Both the position numbers and the translations under genes were made by a program. Shown here piece by piece: positions 27,702-37,283 of a stretch of 64,000 bases of DNA. Position 1 is the stretch's first letter; each line of letters starts with the position of its first letter. The notes beneath the pieces were generated by a model. That model saw only the letters and a list, made by a program, of their open reading frames with translations, made no database searches and had not been told where the DNA came from. Origin of the DNA: Phycisphaerales bacterium (GTDB lineage: Bacteria > Planctomycetota > Phycisphaerae > Phycisphaerales > SM1A02); assembly GCA_029260575.1 (NCBI GenBank), contig JAJDDB010000027.1, positions 2,501 through 66,500 of the forward strand, written 5' to 3'.

Positions 27702-28868
27702 TCAGGCGGTCATTAACTGGCGAAGGATCGTCAGGCCTTGTACCAGCTTGTCCTCTGCCACCGCGTAGCTCAGGCGGACATGTGTGTCGCTTTGGCTGAA
27801 GACCGCACCGGGAATCGTCAGAACTGAATGCTCGATGGCGCGCTCGGCAAACTGGGTTGCGGTCAGACCAAGGTGCGCCGGCACTTTCACAAATCCATAA
27901 AACGCACCGCCAGGCTTTACCAGATCCGCCACCCCGTCGAATGCCTCCAGAACCGAGTCGCGGCGACGGCGATAGCGTTCCACGAGGTCACCCATGTCAA
28001 CGTCAAACGCCCCTGCCAGCCCGACTTGAGCCATCGAAGGCGCGCAGACGAAGCTGTATTGCTGGAGTTTCATCATCTGCTGAATGACCGGCGTCGGCCC
28101 GGCGACGTACCCCAACCGCCAGCCCGTGCAGCCATAGGTCTTGCCGAAACCGCGCACAAGCAAACACCGTTCCGTGAATCGCGCGGGGCTGGGACATGTT
28201 CCATTTTCCCGGGCGTCGACATATGTGAATTCATCGTAAATTTCATCGCTGATCAACAGTACACCGCGCCGCTCGCACAGTGCAGCAATATCGCGCACTT
28301 CCTGCTCGCTGAGCACTACTCCGCTTGGGTTGCCCGGCGAGTTGATCAAAACCAGCTTCGTCCGCTCAGTTATCAACGGTTCAATGCGCTCAGCAGTCAT
28401 CCGGAAATCCGGATACGTGTCGCAATACACCGCTGTCCCGCCGGCGATCTGGGCATGGGCAGGATAGATGACGAAGTACGGATCGCCGATGATCGCTTCG
28501 TCACCCGGGTTGAGCAGCGCGAGAAACGCAAGCAGCAGCGCGCCACTCGTACCCGCAGTGATCATGACACTGAGGTCGTCACTTTCGAAATCCCAACCGA
28601 CATCGCTGGTCATGCGATTCTGCACGGATCGCAAAAGCTGCGGCGCGCCCTGTGTGAGCGTGTAACCGTTGTGATTGGTCTGGATGGCTTTGATCGTGGC
28701 GTTCTTGATCGCATCAGGAACCGGAAAGTCGGGCTGGCCGATCGAAAGGTTGATCGGGTTGGCAAGCTTCGCCCCGAGTTCAAAGACCCGGCGAATACCA
28801 GAGACGTCGATCCCAAGTGCCCGGTCACTGATCATCGATTCAAAATTCGTCATCTGCGTGGTTGTCAT
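27702..28868 (-). CDS. Class I/II PLP-dependent aminotransferase
   Basis: About 388 residues from the ATG at 28868 (MTTTQMTNFESMISDRALGI); a second ATG at 28853 is possible and neither has a clear Shine-Dalgarno site. The open frame runs far upstream over the next gene, which is not coding. Motifs of aspartate/tyrosine-type aminotransferases: INLSIGQPDFPVPDAIKNAT, GNPSGVVLSEQEV, LLISDEIYDEFTY and the PLP lysine region LVRGFGKTYGCTGWRLGYVA. Substrate is most likely a common amino acid; aspartate aminotransferase is the usual annotation for this layout. Confidence 0.9.
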   Translation of the reverse strand: MTTTQMTNFESMISDRALGIDVSGIRRVFELGAKLANPINLSIGQPDFPVPDAIKNATIKAIQTNHNGYTLTQGAPQLLRSVQNRMTSDVGWDFESDDLSVMITAGTSGALLLAFLALLNPGDEAIIGDPYFVIYPAHAQIAGGTAVYCDTYPDFRMTAERIEPLITERTKLVLINSPGNPSGVVLSEQEVRDIAALCERRGVLLISDEIYDEFTYVDARENGTCPSPARFTERCLLVRGFGKTYGCTGWRLGYVAGPTPVIQQMMKLQQYSFVCAPSMAQVGLAGAFDVDMGDLVERYRRRRDSVLEAFDGVADLVKPGGAFYGFVKVPAHLGLTATQFAERAIEHSVLTIPGAVFSQSDTHVRLSYAVAEDKLVQGLTILRQLMTA

Positions 28869-28914
28869 GACTTGGGAAGTGTATCCGCCACTGTGCAGTA
28901 CGTGCAGTCGGGAT

Positions 28915-30708
28915 TCATTGCATCCCGATCGTTCGCCGAACCTGCGCTGCCTGTTGTGATTGTCCAGCTTTGGCGAGTCGATCTGCGTAGCTTTTGCCGA
29001 CGCGATACCAATTGCTCTGGCGCGCGAAGGCTGCTCCCATGTCGTTGGGCCGCTGAATACGGCTCCACGCCTGTTCGTAAAGCGCCACAATCCGCCGATG
29101 TTCGCCGTACTCGATGAGGATTTTCTCAGCTTCGCGCAGCGCGTTGACAATAAACGGCCCGGCATTGGCATACCGCGCGATGACATCTTCATAGCACCGG
29201 CCGGCCTTTTGCGGTTCGCCGGCTGCTCGCCACATCGCAGCCTGCGCCATCCGCACTTCAGCTGCCAGATCAACGCGGTTCGTCATTGAATTGAATGCGG
29301 CATTCCAGAGTGTGTTCTGCTCCTGCACGTCATCGACTGTCTTGATCATCGGTTCAAGGATCGCAAGTTCAAAATCCGGATAGCGCTCAGCACAAAGACG
29401 ATGCAGTACCTGCGCCCATTTCTTCTTGTGATCCAGCGTGAGTTCACCCGCTTGGGCAAGATCGCGCACAGCAAACCACGCAGGGGCATATCCGGGGCAT
29501 GCGCGAATTGCATCTTCCAGCAAACTGAGTTGCGCTTCGATGTCTGTTTGCCGTTGCAGACGCGTGGGTTCTGAATCCACAATCGGCGGCCACGGAATTC
29601 CGTCGGCACGAACCTGCCGCAGCCGCAGCGCCGCATCAGTTGCCGCTGCTGCAAAGTATCGATCAAGCTGCGGCGCGTTGATCAGATCCGCAAGCAGTGA
29701 AACCGAACTGTCGGGAATGTATTTCCGAGATTGCGGGTCTTGCACGACGCCACGAACGCCCTGATATTCAGCATACCGGCCGGCGTTGAAATTCCACCAC
29801 GCGCGCTTCTGATCACTTTGCAGAAAACCAACCCATGCGTGACTGACTGTGCTTGACCTGCCACGGGTATACGTCGTTGGAACGCCGATCGCTTTGCCGA
29901 CCGAGACTGCGAAGTACGCTTGATCTGCGCATACGCCGCCATGCGCGAGAATATTCGGCAGATTCCACCCTGCGAGTGTGACCTTCTTCGGTTCACCTTT
30001 GCGGAAGTGATCATAGTCATAGGCAATGTCAAAGAATCGAGCGCCGACAGCGCGATCGCCTGCATATCGATCTAGCGCCCAGGTCATTTCTTCAATGCTT
30101 GCGGTTGTGTCAACGACATACACCAGCAGTTCGACAGGAACATCTCTGATGCCGTAGAGCAAGCGCGATTCGTTGGCGATGAAATACTCGAAGATCGCCA
30201 GCGGATCAGGTGCGAATGCACGATTTTCATTAATGCGCCGCCATAATTTCTTGTCATGCACGATGCAGATCGCAGCGGTCAGATTCGGGTATTGCAGTAC
30301 GCGCTCCGGTCGTTCTGACTTGAACCGCCACAGCAATTCGTACACACCAAGCAGATCATCGCGCTGTGGTTGGACCGCAAATGCAAAAGCGTGCGCGAGT
30401 TCATTGTGATTCATGACATATTCGAGCAACTCCAGCCGATCGGACATTTCGAGACTTGTGAATTGCTGCACCAGCCGCCGAGCTGCGACGACATCGCGAA
30501 ATGCCTGTTTGTCAGTGGTCTGCGCGAATGCTGCTGTTTCGTCGAGCAACGCGTCCAGAGCAATGCGCGCAGCTTCGAAGTCGCCGGAATGTTGCAGTTC
30601 GTCGACGATGGATTCAGCGCGCTGTGACCAGCGATCATCTGCATTGGCGCGCGGCACCATTAGCAACAGCACGAACACACTCAGAATCCGAAACATACTC
30701 CAGGGCAT
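28915..30708 (-). CDS. Exported transglutaminase-like protein
   Basis: 597 residues with a signal peptide (ILSVFVLLLMVPRANA). A transglutaminase-like core carries the expected triad pieces: GGVCADQAYFAVSVGKAIGV (Cys) and STVSHAWVGFLQ (His), with a following Asn/Asp region (WWNFNAGRYAEYQG). Long helical repeats flank it on both sides, including a C-terminal TPR-like part (AMWRAAGEPQKAGRCYEDVI). Such proteins may be periplasmic proteases, crosslinkers or inactive scaffolds; the substrate cannot be told. It is upstream of the aminotransferase in the same direction with 46 bases between. Confidence 0.75.
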   Translation of the reverse strand: MPWSMFRILSVFVLLLMVPRANADDRWSQRAESIVDELQHSGDFEAARIALDALLDETAAFAQTTDKQAFRDVVAARRLVQQFTSLEMSDRLELLEYVMNHNELAHAFAFAVQPQRDDLLGVYELLWRFKSERPERVLQYPNLTAAICIVHDKKLWRRINENRAFAPDPLAIFEYFIANESRLLYGIRDVPVELLVYVVDTTASIEEMTWALDRYAGDRAVGARFFDIAYDYDHFRKGEPKKVTLAGWNLPNILAHGGVCADQAYFAVSVGKAIGVPTTYTRGRSSTVSHAWVGFLQSDQKRAWWNFNAGRYAEYQGVRGVVQDPQSRKYIPDSSVSLLADLINAPQLDRYFAAAATDAALRLRQVRADGIPWPPIVDSEPTRLQRQTDIEAQLSLLEDAIRACPGYAPAWFAVRDLAQAGELTLDHKKKWAQVLHRLCAERYPDFELAILEPMIKTVDDVQEQNTLWNAAFNSMTNRVDLAAEVRMAQAAMWRAAGEPQKAGRCYEDVIARYANAGPFIVNALREAEKILIEYGEHRRIVALYEQAWSRIQRPNDMGAAFARQSNWYRVGKSYADRLAKAGQSQQAAQVRRTIGMQ

Positions 30709-30824
30709 TGTTCATCCTCGGAACGCACTCTTGAAGTCTGCGACCATCTCCATCCAGAGATGTTCAAGCATAGCCGTGTCCGTGTTGATTCCGAAGTTTT
30801 CCGGCATTCTTTGCCCGCGCATAG

Positions 30825-30860
30825 AAAAACGGGCGTGAGATCCGATGTCTCGACGCCCGT
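30825..30860 (-). terminator. Terminator of the small basic protein gene
   Basis: On the minus strand ACGGGCGT (30860-30853) pairs with ACGCCCGT (30836-30829), with GAGA/TCTC inside, followed by a T run (30829-30825). It lies 20 bases after the stop of the small basic protein. Confidence 0.85.
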
Positions 30861-30880
30861 CGGAATCTCATGCTTTGTGT

Positions 30881-31105
30881 TTATGTTGCGTCTGCTGCCT
30901 CTGCTTCTTCATCCGTCTCTGCAGCCTTCTTCTTCTTCGCTACAGCTTTACGGCTGATAACCTTGGGCAGCCCCATCGGCGAATCTTCCGCAGGATCAAA
31001 CTCATCCTTCTCCTGGAGTTTGATGATGCGCTCAGAGCGTTTGAGCACATTGCGGTGCTGGTTGAGTGCGCTGGGCTGTGTCTTCAGGCTTCGATGGATG
31101 CTCAT
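30881..31105 (-). CDS. PVC-type small basic protein
   Basis: 74 residues from the ATG at 31105, preceded by GGGAA; a frame extends 39 bases upstream. The opening MSIHRSLKTQPSALNQHRNV and following LKRSERIIKLQEKDEF then GLPKVISRK match the small basic protein conserved in Chlamydiae, Verrucomicrobia and Planctomycetes, whose role is probably ribosome or RNA related but is not established. A Lys-rich then acidic tail (AVAKKKKAAETDEEAEAADA) is specific to this copy. It is followed by a strong terminator. Its presence supports placement in the PVC superphylum. Confidence 0.85.
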   Translation of the reverse strand: MSIHRSLKTQPSALNQHRNVLKRSERIIKLQEKDEFDPAEDSPMGLPKVISRKAVAKKKKAAETDEEAEAADAT

Positions 31106-31159
31106 GGCTGTCGGTTCCCGCCGTTGGTGGACTCTGTAATACATCGAGCAGCGGAAGCG

Positions 31160-31912
31160 TCATTTCTTGAGCTGCACATAGGCATCACTCAAATCGGTCG
31201 CGCCGGGCTCACTTCGCTCCCACTCTCGACCAATGCGACCAATCTGCTCGCGCATCGATCGAGTCAGGGGATCGCTTGAAGCCGTCGAATGTAAGGCTGG
31301 CAATACGATCACCTGGGAGAGCCGAGCATTATGACCACCCACGACGAAGGCTTCAAGTCCTCGGGCACGACAGAATTCAGCCAGGCGGATCGCTCCATCG
31401 CGCCGGGTCGTCGCCAGCACGAAGTAATTTTGCCCGGGCTGCCTGGGATCGTGGATAATCGGCATCGCACCGCTGGTGGATGGCGAACGCTCCGCTGAAG
31501 GTCTGGGCTGATTTCGAGTCTTGGCTTCGGGTTGGATATTCGAGCTTGGCGGCTGATATTCGCCGGTTCGAGATGCCAGAAGCGGGTCTGAAGTCTTTCG
31601 GGCCTGATCTTCAACCAGCCACGCGTCGCGAAGGCTCTCGTCGATTGACGCCTCAGCAATCTCTTCGCCGCGGGTATGTCCAAATACGTAAGCCAGAATC
31701 GCAACGGTCAGCGCGATGGCTACAGCTACAAAGACATATCCGACCGGGAAGGCGACCTTTCGGCCGGGGTTCACCCAGCCCAGCGACTCCGCTGCTTGTT
31801 CATCTTGCGTTTCACGTGGCTGTTCAGGCTTCTGAACCGGCGCAGGCTGCGAGCGTGAGTGCGTCGTAATCAGATCGTAAAGCGGCGGTCCGTTGTGTCT
31901 GCGTCTTGCCAT
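31160..31912 (-). CDS. Single-pass membrane protein with SPOR-like C-terminus
   Basis: 250 residues: cytoplasmic basic N-terminus (MARRRHNGPPLYDLI), a Pro/Gln-rich linker, one membrane helix (VGYVFVAVAIALTVAILAYV), a disordered Ser/Pro region, and a C-terminal domain (NYFVLATTRRDGAIRLAEFC, RARGLEAFVVGG) that resembles a SPOR or related small ferredoxin-like fold. SPOR domains bind denuded peptidoglycan; the relation here is inferred from layout. AGGAA precedes the ATG. It lies between the small basic protein and acpS, in the same direction. Confidence 0.6.
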   Translation of the reverse strand: MARRRHNGPPLYDLITTHSRSQPAPVQKPEQPRETQDEQAAESLGWVNPGRKVAFPVGYVFVAVAIALTVAILAYVFGHTRGEEIAEASIDESLRDAWLVEDQARKTSDPLLASRTGEYQPPSSNIQPEAKTRNQPRPSAERSPSTSGAMPIIHDPRQPGQNYFVLATTRRDGAIRLAEFCRARGLEAFVVGGHNARLSQVIVLPALHSTASSDPLTRSMREQIGRIGREWERSEPGATDLSDAYVQLKK

Positions 31913-32022
31913 GAGTTCCTGCCGTCCATTGGCTGGAGTGGTTGAGACGTCTGGAGCGTCCCTATGGGCACTTCGACGGCCAGCCCGAGTCTACTTCAAG
32001 ATTGGAGTGGTCCGGAGCCAAG

Positions 32023-32412
32023 CTACGACTTTCGACAACCTATCACGCTTGCCATGGCATATCCGCCGGCGTGGCTCAGGGACACCAGCCATTCGGTAAT
32101 GCCTAAGCCGGTTGCGACTTCCGCAGTCTTGCCGGTGACAACCAGCTTCGGCTGACCAGAGGGTTGGCGAACCACTTCGATGTCCGTCCAGGCAATGCCA
32201 TCCCGCCAGCCGGTTCCGATCGTTTTCATCGCCGCTTCCTTGGCTGCGAGTCTGGCTGCGTATCGTTCAGCATGGCGCACCGCTGCGGAACCGCAGTACG
32301 CCTGCTCGGCTGCGGTAAAGCATCGTTCACGAAATCGATCACCGTGGTCATCGAGCATGCGAATGACACGTTCGATGTCAACGAGATCAATGCCGTGCGA
32401 AACGATGTGCAT
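32023..32412 (-). CDS. acpS: Holo-[acyl-carrier-protein] synthase
   Basis: Transfers 4'-phosphopantetheine from CoA to acyl carrier protein. 129 residues with the family motifs HGIDLVDIERV (metal-binding Asp) and FTAAEQAYC, then RYAARLAAKEAAMKTIGTG (catalytic Glu/Lys) and the end VSLSHAGGYAMASVI. Length is normal. It is 110 bases upstream of the next gene on the same strand. Confidence 0.93.
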   Translation of the reverse strand: MHIVSHGIDLVDIERVIRMLDDHGDRFRERCFTAAEQAYCGSAAVRHAERYAARLAAKEAAMKTIGTGWRDGIAWTDIEVVRQPSGQPKLVVTGKTAEVATGLGITEWLVSLSHAGGYAMASVIGCRKS

Positions 32413-32545
32413 GGTCGTATGGTAACGCAGCGACGTTTGACGTGAAAATGCGAAAATGGGTGCAAAGTGTTGGCACCGTCATCACATAGCAGCGACCGCT
32501 GGTCGCGCTGATCATTCGGCTGCAAACGAATTCCCCAACCGGCGA

Positions 32546-33298
32546 CTATTTCTTCGCAAGCGCCCCGCGGGTTTCTTCTGCCATGATCAGAATGCGGTGG
32601 CAGGAAGCGCAGCAGATCAGAGCACCTGTGTCGTTCATCAACAGCGAAACCTGCTCGAACGGAATCTGCATCTGGCATGCGCCGCAGTTGTACTCTCGAT
32701 TGCGCCGGCTGATTTCCTCGACAACTGCCATCGCTTCACCATCGTGAATGTGCGTCAATTCATCGAAGGTCGCAAGTTCACTCGGCGGGATTGCTGCTGC
32801 TGCTGCATCGCGTTCGACTTCCAGCTCAGACAGCCGCTCACCAACATCAGCCTGACGTTGCTGCAACTGGGTGGACGCTACATCGCGCACTTTCGATCGC
32901 TCGACGATCTGCCCATCCAACGTTTCAAGGTCGGCGCCAACACTTTCGAGTTGTTCCATTTCCGCAAGGATCTGGTCCTCAACCAACGAGCGCTGTTCCT
33001 TGGCTGTGTTCAGTTCGCTGAGCACTGTCGTGTACTGCTTGTTGTTTTCAGCGCTGTTGAGTTCACCGCGAAGCTTCTCAAGCCGCTCATCAATGGCTTT
33101 GGTTTCGACTTCGTAATTGGCGATAGTCGCCTGAAGCTGACGCCGGCGTTGTTCGAGCTCCGCCTTGCGATCCGTCAGCGCGCCAAGTTCACGGGATTGG
33201 GCATCAAGATATCTCTGGGCCGAATCGACTCGGCTGCGCAGTGCCCGAACCTGACCATCGACCCTGTACAGGTTCTTCAACTCTTCCATCAACGACAT
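32546..33298 (-). CDS. Coiled-coil protein with C4 zinc ribbon (DUF164/CT398 type)
   Basis: About 250 residues; the start is the ATG at 33298 (MSLMEELKNLYRVDGQVRAL), preceded by GGAG and a 5-base spacer. Almost the whole chain is an antiparallel coiled coil (SAENNKQYTTVLSELNTAKE at the hairpin, a signature of the family) followed by a C-terminal ribbon, NCGACQMQIP and ICCASCHRIL, giving CxxC pairs. CT398-like proteins of Chlamydia are of this type and linked to sigma-54 and secretion, but a general role is not known. Confidence 0.88.
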   Translation of the reverse strand: MSLMEELKNLYRVDGQVRALRSRVDSAQRYLDAQSRELGALTDRKAELEQRRRQLQATIANYEVETKAIDERLEKLRGELNSAENNKQYTTVLSELNTAKEQRSLVEDQILAEMEQLESVGADLETLDGQIVERSKVRDVASTQLQQRQADVGERLSELEVERDAAAAAIPPSELATFDELTHIHDGEAMAVVEEISRRNREYNCGACQMQIPFEQVSLLMNDTGALICCASCHRILIMAEETRGALAKK

Positions 33299-33405
33299 AT
33301 GTACTCCGTCATGACTTGCATCCTGAACAAGTCTATCACGCAGCCCCATGCCATGCGAGCGATGAAGCCGAAACTGTGTGATTCAATGTCGCTTGCCCCA
33401 CGTTG

Positions 33406-34317
33406 TTATTGGAACGACGACATCAATTCCAACAGCCAGTACGCCACCGGCGCGACCATCAGGGGCGAATCGAGCACATCGAGCAGCCCTCCAAGGCCGG
33501 GCAGAATGCTGGAGGAATCCTTGATCCCTGCGCCGCGCTTGAACAGACTTACCGTCAGGTCGCCTGCCTGCCCGATGACGGCAAACACGACGCCGAGCCC
33601 TGCACCCCAAAGCAGCGGAACATGATCCTGCGCTTCCGGGAGCCACCGACTGGCAGCAGCCATCAGCACCCCGAAGACGATTGCCAAAGCGATACCGCCG
33701 AACAACCCCTCCCAGGTCTTGCCCGGACTCAGCCAAGGGATCATCTTGTGGCGACCGATTGCTCGGCCGGTGAAGTACGCTCCGGTATCACACATCTTGG
33801 TGATGAGAATGATCCCGACAATCCACCACGCTGAGTGACTTCGCCGCAGCGCCAGCAGGAATCCGAACATCAACCCGAGATACACCATGGCGAACATCAC
33901 AGCGCCAGCCGCAGCGACGACACCCTGCACATTGCGATGCTGGGAAAACGTCAGCAGTGACGCAACAAAGACCAGAATCATGCCGGTGGAGATGATGGCT
34001 ATGGACGTAATAGCGCCTGTCGTCATCGGAATGCTGTAACTCAGCACGACTCCCAGCGCCGCAGCAAATCCGGTCAGCCAATGACGGGTGCGAATACCCT
34101 GAGCTTCAAAGATTCTGCACAGTTCAATCGCAGCGAGTGGCGCGATGAAAAGCGCCACAATAAACAGCAACAGGCCCTTGGGCGGATGATCTTTGCCTCT
34201 GAACAGGTCTTTCCAGAAACCGCTGAGCTGCAGCAAATCCAACCGATCGTCAATCCATATGATCAGCAGCATCAAAGCAATGAGGATTGGACCCGTGATC
34301 AGCCGGTATTTCAGCAC
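33406..34317 (-). CDS. cdsA: Phosphatidate cytidylyltransferase
   Basis: Makes CDP-diacylglycerol from phosphatidate and CTP in the inner membrane. 303 residues with about eight membrane helices; the C-terminal family signature is present: MCDTGAYFTGRAIGRHKMIP and LSPGKTWEGLFGGIALA. A GTG at 34317 starts the frame (MLKYRLITGPILIALM); no strong Shine-Dalgarno site is evident. It is the upstream neighbour of the zinc-ribbon coiled-coil gene in the same direction. No undecaprenyl pyrophosphate synthase gene, its frequent partner, is adjacent. Confidence 0.92.
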   Translation of the reverse strand: MLKYRLITGPILIALMLLIIWIDDRLDLLQLSGFWKDLFRGKDHPPKGLLLFIVALFIAPLAAIELCRIFEAQGIRTRHWLTGFAAALGVVLSYSIPMTTGAITSIAIISTGMILVFVASLLTFSQHRNVQGVVAAAGAVMFAMVYLGLMFGFLLALRRSHSAWWIVGIILITKMCDTGAYFTGRAIGRHKMIPWLSPGKTWEGLFGGIALAIVFGVLMAAASRWLPEAQDHVPLLWGAGLGVVFAVIGQAGDLTVSLFKRGAGIKDSSSILPGLGGLLDVLDSPLMVAPVAYWLLELMSSFQ

Positions 34318-34431
34318 GATGGTCAGACCTGACGATTTGAGCGCGGTTGTTGCACGAGAGGACCGTTGCGGGCTGTGATCATCGACGTTCAGTAACGCCT
34401 TGGCAAGCCGGCTGTCTGCACACAGCGCCGA

Positions 34432-34995
34432 CTATTCATTCGCTGCGGCCACTTCCCCGGTGGTCGACTCCGGTTCAATGATCCAGCGCCACACGTACTC
34501 CGACTCAGGGTTGGGAATACGGTCGAATGACTCACGAGTGCGCGGTGAATGATCAGCAGCACTCAACCCGCTGCCATCAGTTGCCGAATCGATTGTTGCC
34601 GCAAGCCAACTGGCAGGCAGGGCGACCAGCTCCAGCGCAGCGCAACCGACCACCTGAGCCGATGGAGATTGCACCTGCAGCGCTGAAAGAGCGTTCGGAT
34701 ATGTTTTCGAACCAACTTCCGCATCAGGACACCAGTCGATGCTCGTACCGAACGCGATATTGTGCTGCACTTGGTGAAGCGGTACAGGAACTGTCAGTCC
34801 GGACCAGTGTCGGCGATCAAGACCGTTCGAAAGCGAAGGTTCATCGTTGATGCTCGAGCTCGTCCCGGTCGACAGTGCAGGTAGTGCATCGTCAATTCCA
34901 CTAAGCCCGACTTCTTCGTTCAATGTCCTCGCGCATCCGCCCAGGAGCAGCGCTGCAACGCAAAGTCCGATCGTGTTTCGCTGACAATTCGTCAT
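34432..34995 (-). CDS. Lipoprotein of unknown function
   Basis: About 187 residues. The N-terminus CQRNTIGLCVAALLLGGC carries the lipobox LLGGC. The mature chain is polar and Ser-rich with no family I recognise (WSGLTVPVPLHQVQHNIAFG, DGSGLSAADHSPRTRESFDR). I place the start at the ATG at 34995, which follows GGAG; an ATG at 35007 is four codons upstream. It lies directly behind recX, so both may be on one transcript. Confidence 0.7.
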   Translation of the reverse strand: MTNCQRNTIGLCVAALLLGGCARTLNEEVGLSGIDDALPALSTGTSSSINDEPSLSNGLDRRHWSGLTVPVPLHQVQHNIAFGTSIDWCPDAEVGSKTYPNALSALQVQSPSAQVVGCAALELVALPASWLAATIDSATDGSGLSAADHSPRTRESFDRIPNPESEYVWRWIIEPESTTGEVAAANE

Positions 34996-35010
34996 ATCTC
35001 GCTCCATCGG

Positions 35011-35712
35011 TCATTCAGACCCGGATTCATCGCCATCCAGAATACCAAGTGCATCAATGACATCTTCAATTGTGTCCTGATCGACGCCTCGCCGAGCGAG
35101 CAGGCCGGCAATGCGCCGCGCGACGGCGGGGCCGGTGCGGTCAGTTCCGCGCTCCAATCGTGATCTTGCAAATTCCAATGCTTCCTGCCTTGGATTCGTG
35201 TCAGCGAGTGCTTCTTCGATCACGCGCTGGGCGATGTCTTCGGGAATCTTCTTTGCTGCGAGCTTCAGAGCCAGCTTCGGCGCACCTGCCGGCTCTCTTG
35301 CCAGCATTTCATGGACAAGATCCCGGGCGAATTGTTCATCAACAACCCAGCCATCGTCAACTAGTTGCTGGACAACCGCAGCAGCAATCGTGGATTCATG
35401 TCCACGGCGTTCGAGGCGTTCGATCAGCGATGTGACGCTGTACGGCCGTTGCCCGATCAGACTCATAGCCGTTCGCCGTGCCTTGCCGTGCTTGACAACG
35501 TTCTGAATTGCCTCGCGCAATGCAGCATCGAGCCGCGTGCCCACGCCAAGGCCCAATGTCTGCACATCAGTGTCCCGAATCGTTGCGACAGTTCGTCCAT
35601 CCACACAGATTCGACGCATCACCGGATCGTTGGCAATGGGTTTAAGGGCGGAGACGACTGCGGCATCGTTCAATTCATCGAACAGTCGATTTGTGCTCAT
35701 TCGAACGGCCAT
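35011..35712 (-). CDS. recX: RecX family regulator
   Basis: RecX controls RecA filament extension. The core of about 230 residues starts at the ATG at 35712 or 35700; the frame upstream overlaps the divergent lipoprotein gene and is not coding. Three-helix RecX repeats are visible: ARRTAMSLIGQRPYSVTSLI, ERLERRGHESTIAAAVVQQL and DDGWVVDEQFARDLVHEML, with a second half PKLALKLAAKKIPEDIAQRV. The extra N-terminal segment (TVATIRDTDVQTLGLGVGTR) is common in planctomycete RecX. recA is not in the window. Confidence 0.85.
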   Translation of the reverse strand: MAVRMSTNRLFDELNDAAVVSALKPIANDPVMRRICVDGRTVATIRDTDVQTLGLGVGTRLDAALREAIQNVVKHGKARRTAMSLIGQRPYSVTSLIERLERRGHESTIAAAVVQQLVDDGWVVDEQFARDLVHEMLAREPAGAPKLALKLAAKKIPEDIAQRVIEEALADTNPRQEALEFARSRLERGTDRTGPAVARRIAGLLARRGVDQDTIEDVIDALGILDGDESGSE

Positions 35713-35737
35713 ATTCGGGGCATGGTACGCTGGGAAT

Positions 35738-37273
35738 ATGGGATCAATCCAACGACCGATTCTGTCTGTACTTCTAACGCTGTGGGTACTCACATCAACC
35801 GGATGTGAGACTGCTCCAAAGGACACGCGCACGCCAACACATTCAGTGATGCGTGTGACCAACCATGTCGGCGGTGCCCACTACAGAACGATGATTCTCG
35901 ACAGCCTCTGGTATCAGACGTTCTCGAACACGCTGCTCATTCTCGATCCACAGACGATCCAACCGGTTGCGACGCTTGAACTCGGCACGTTCGGGGAATG
36001 TGGCCCCGCGATCGATCTGGCATTTATGGGCGACGGGTTGTTTGTCCTACTCGAAGACGATCAGGTTGTGCAGGTGTCCATCGACGATCCGATGGATCCG
36101 CACATTGTCGATCGTCGATCAGCGGCGCAGCTGGGCATTCTTCCCCGCAGGTTGAATGTCGTTTCAGAAAATGGCGAGGATGTTCTGTTTGCTTGCGGAG
36201 AAGGCGGGGCTGTGCGCGTCGATGGCGGACCGGTTCTTCTTGCGGGAATGGGTGATGTGCAAAGCATTGCGGTTGGTTCGATGGGGCTGGTCGGCACAAT
36301 CGGCCGGCGCGTGTACAGCGCTGAAGATCAACGGTATGTCGGCGCCGCAAGCGAGTTGTACGCACTGCCAGATGATGATGCGGACGGATTATTGTTTGTG
36401 CAGCATGGCGATGCCGGCGGGCTGATCGGAATCATGGATTCCGACATTCGCGAGCGCCATGCACGGGATTTCACCACGGCTGTCGGCGGCACGGTGCATC
36501 GCGTTCGGTGCTTCGACGGCAGCATCTGGATCGTGACGGATGAACAGATTCTTGCCTATACGCCGGACGCTGATGAATTGAAGCTGCGTGATGTCTTTCG
36601 CGTGCGCGGCGCTCGAGATGTCGACATGATTCGTGAGAACTACCTTGCGGTTGCAGGCACGTTCGGCCGATCGATCTACCGGATTCGCGATGACTCAAAC
36701 GGCAAGGGTGATACGTTTGTCAGGGCCCATCGCGAGCCGGGGCAGCTTCGTTACGCAATCAGCGATCGTTTGCAAGTCCTTGCTGGTACACCTCAACAGG
36801 GTACCTGGCTGTACCAGATCGGCTCCGAAGCGTCTCTGATGGACAAAGTCCTGTCGCAGGAGCCTGCACTTTCGCGTGATGCTGTGACTGATGATGGAAC
36901 TGCAACCCTTAGCGCCGACGGCATGACTCTGTCTGTGAAGACGAAAGCGGCGGACTTGAGTTGGGAGCATCCAAAGCAACAGCGCCTTCATTGTGTCATT
37001 GCAGTAGAAAGTCGATTCTGGGTTGGCCACGACAGCGGCGTGACAATTCTCAAAGTCCGCCAACCGACGCCCGAGGAAATCGAAATCGCAGCCAAGAACG
37101 AACTGGATCCGCCCCAGCCAGAACTGCAAGTTGATGGAAATGTCTGGCTGCATGGTCCGGTCAGATACCTTTTTGCTTTGCTGACCAACCGCGGTGCAAC
37201 ATACGTTGCGACCTACAGCGGATTCGGAACAATCGAATTCATCGAAGAACCGATCCCTGCACCGGAACTCTGA
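35738..37273 (+). CDS. Lipoprotein with beta-propeller-like body
   Basis: 511 residues from the ATG at 35738; the frame is open upstream but the lipoprotein signal PILSVLLTLWVLTSTGC (lipobox TSTGC) fixes the start. The mature part is a series of short beta repeats with Gly-rich turns and Asp loops (LLILDPQTIQPVATLELGTF, DDPMDPHIVDRRSAAQLGIL, GSIWIVTDEQILAYTPDADE), which suggests a beta-propeller or LVIVD-like fold. No catalytic motif is seen. It is divergent from recX and convergent with nth. Confidence 0.7.
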   Translation: MGSIQRPILSVLLTLWVLTSTGCETAPKDTRTPTHSVMRVTNHVGGAHYRTMILDSLWYQTFSNTLLILDPQTIQPVATLELGTFGECGPAIDLAFMGDGLFVLLEDDQVVQVSIDDPMDPHIVDRRSAAQLGILPRRLNVVSENGEDVLFACGEGGAVRVDGGPVLLAGMGDVQSIAVGSMGLVGTIGRRVYSAEDQRYVGAASELYALPDDDADGLLFVQHGDAGGLIGIMDSDIRERHARDFTTAVGGTVHRVRCFDGSIWIVTDEQILAYTPDADELKLRDVFRVRGARDVDMIRENYLAVAGTFGRSIYRIRDDSNGKGDTFVRAHREPGQLRYAISDRLQVLAGTPQQGTWLYQIGSEASLMDKVLSQEPALSRDAVTDDGTATLSADGMTLSVKTKAADLSWEHPKQQRLHCVIAVESRFWVGHDSGVTILKVRQPTPEEIEIAAKNELDPPQPELQVDGNVWLHGPVRYLFALLTNRGATYVATYSGFGTIEFIEEPIPAPEL

Positions 37274-37283
37274 GCACGCAGAG

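Noticed and set aside
27828-29117. 429-residue plus-strand ORF
   Set aside because: It lies antisense to the aminotransferase gene, has no domain character, and the aminotransferase motifs are unmistakable on the other strand.
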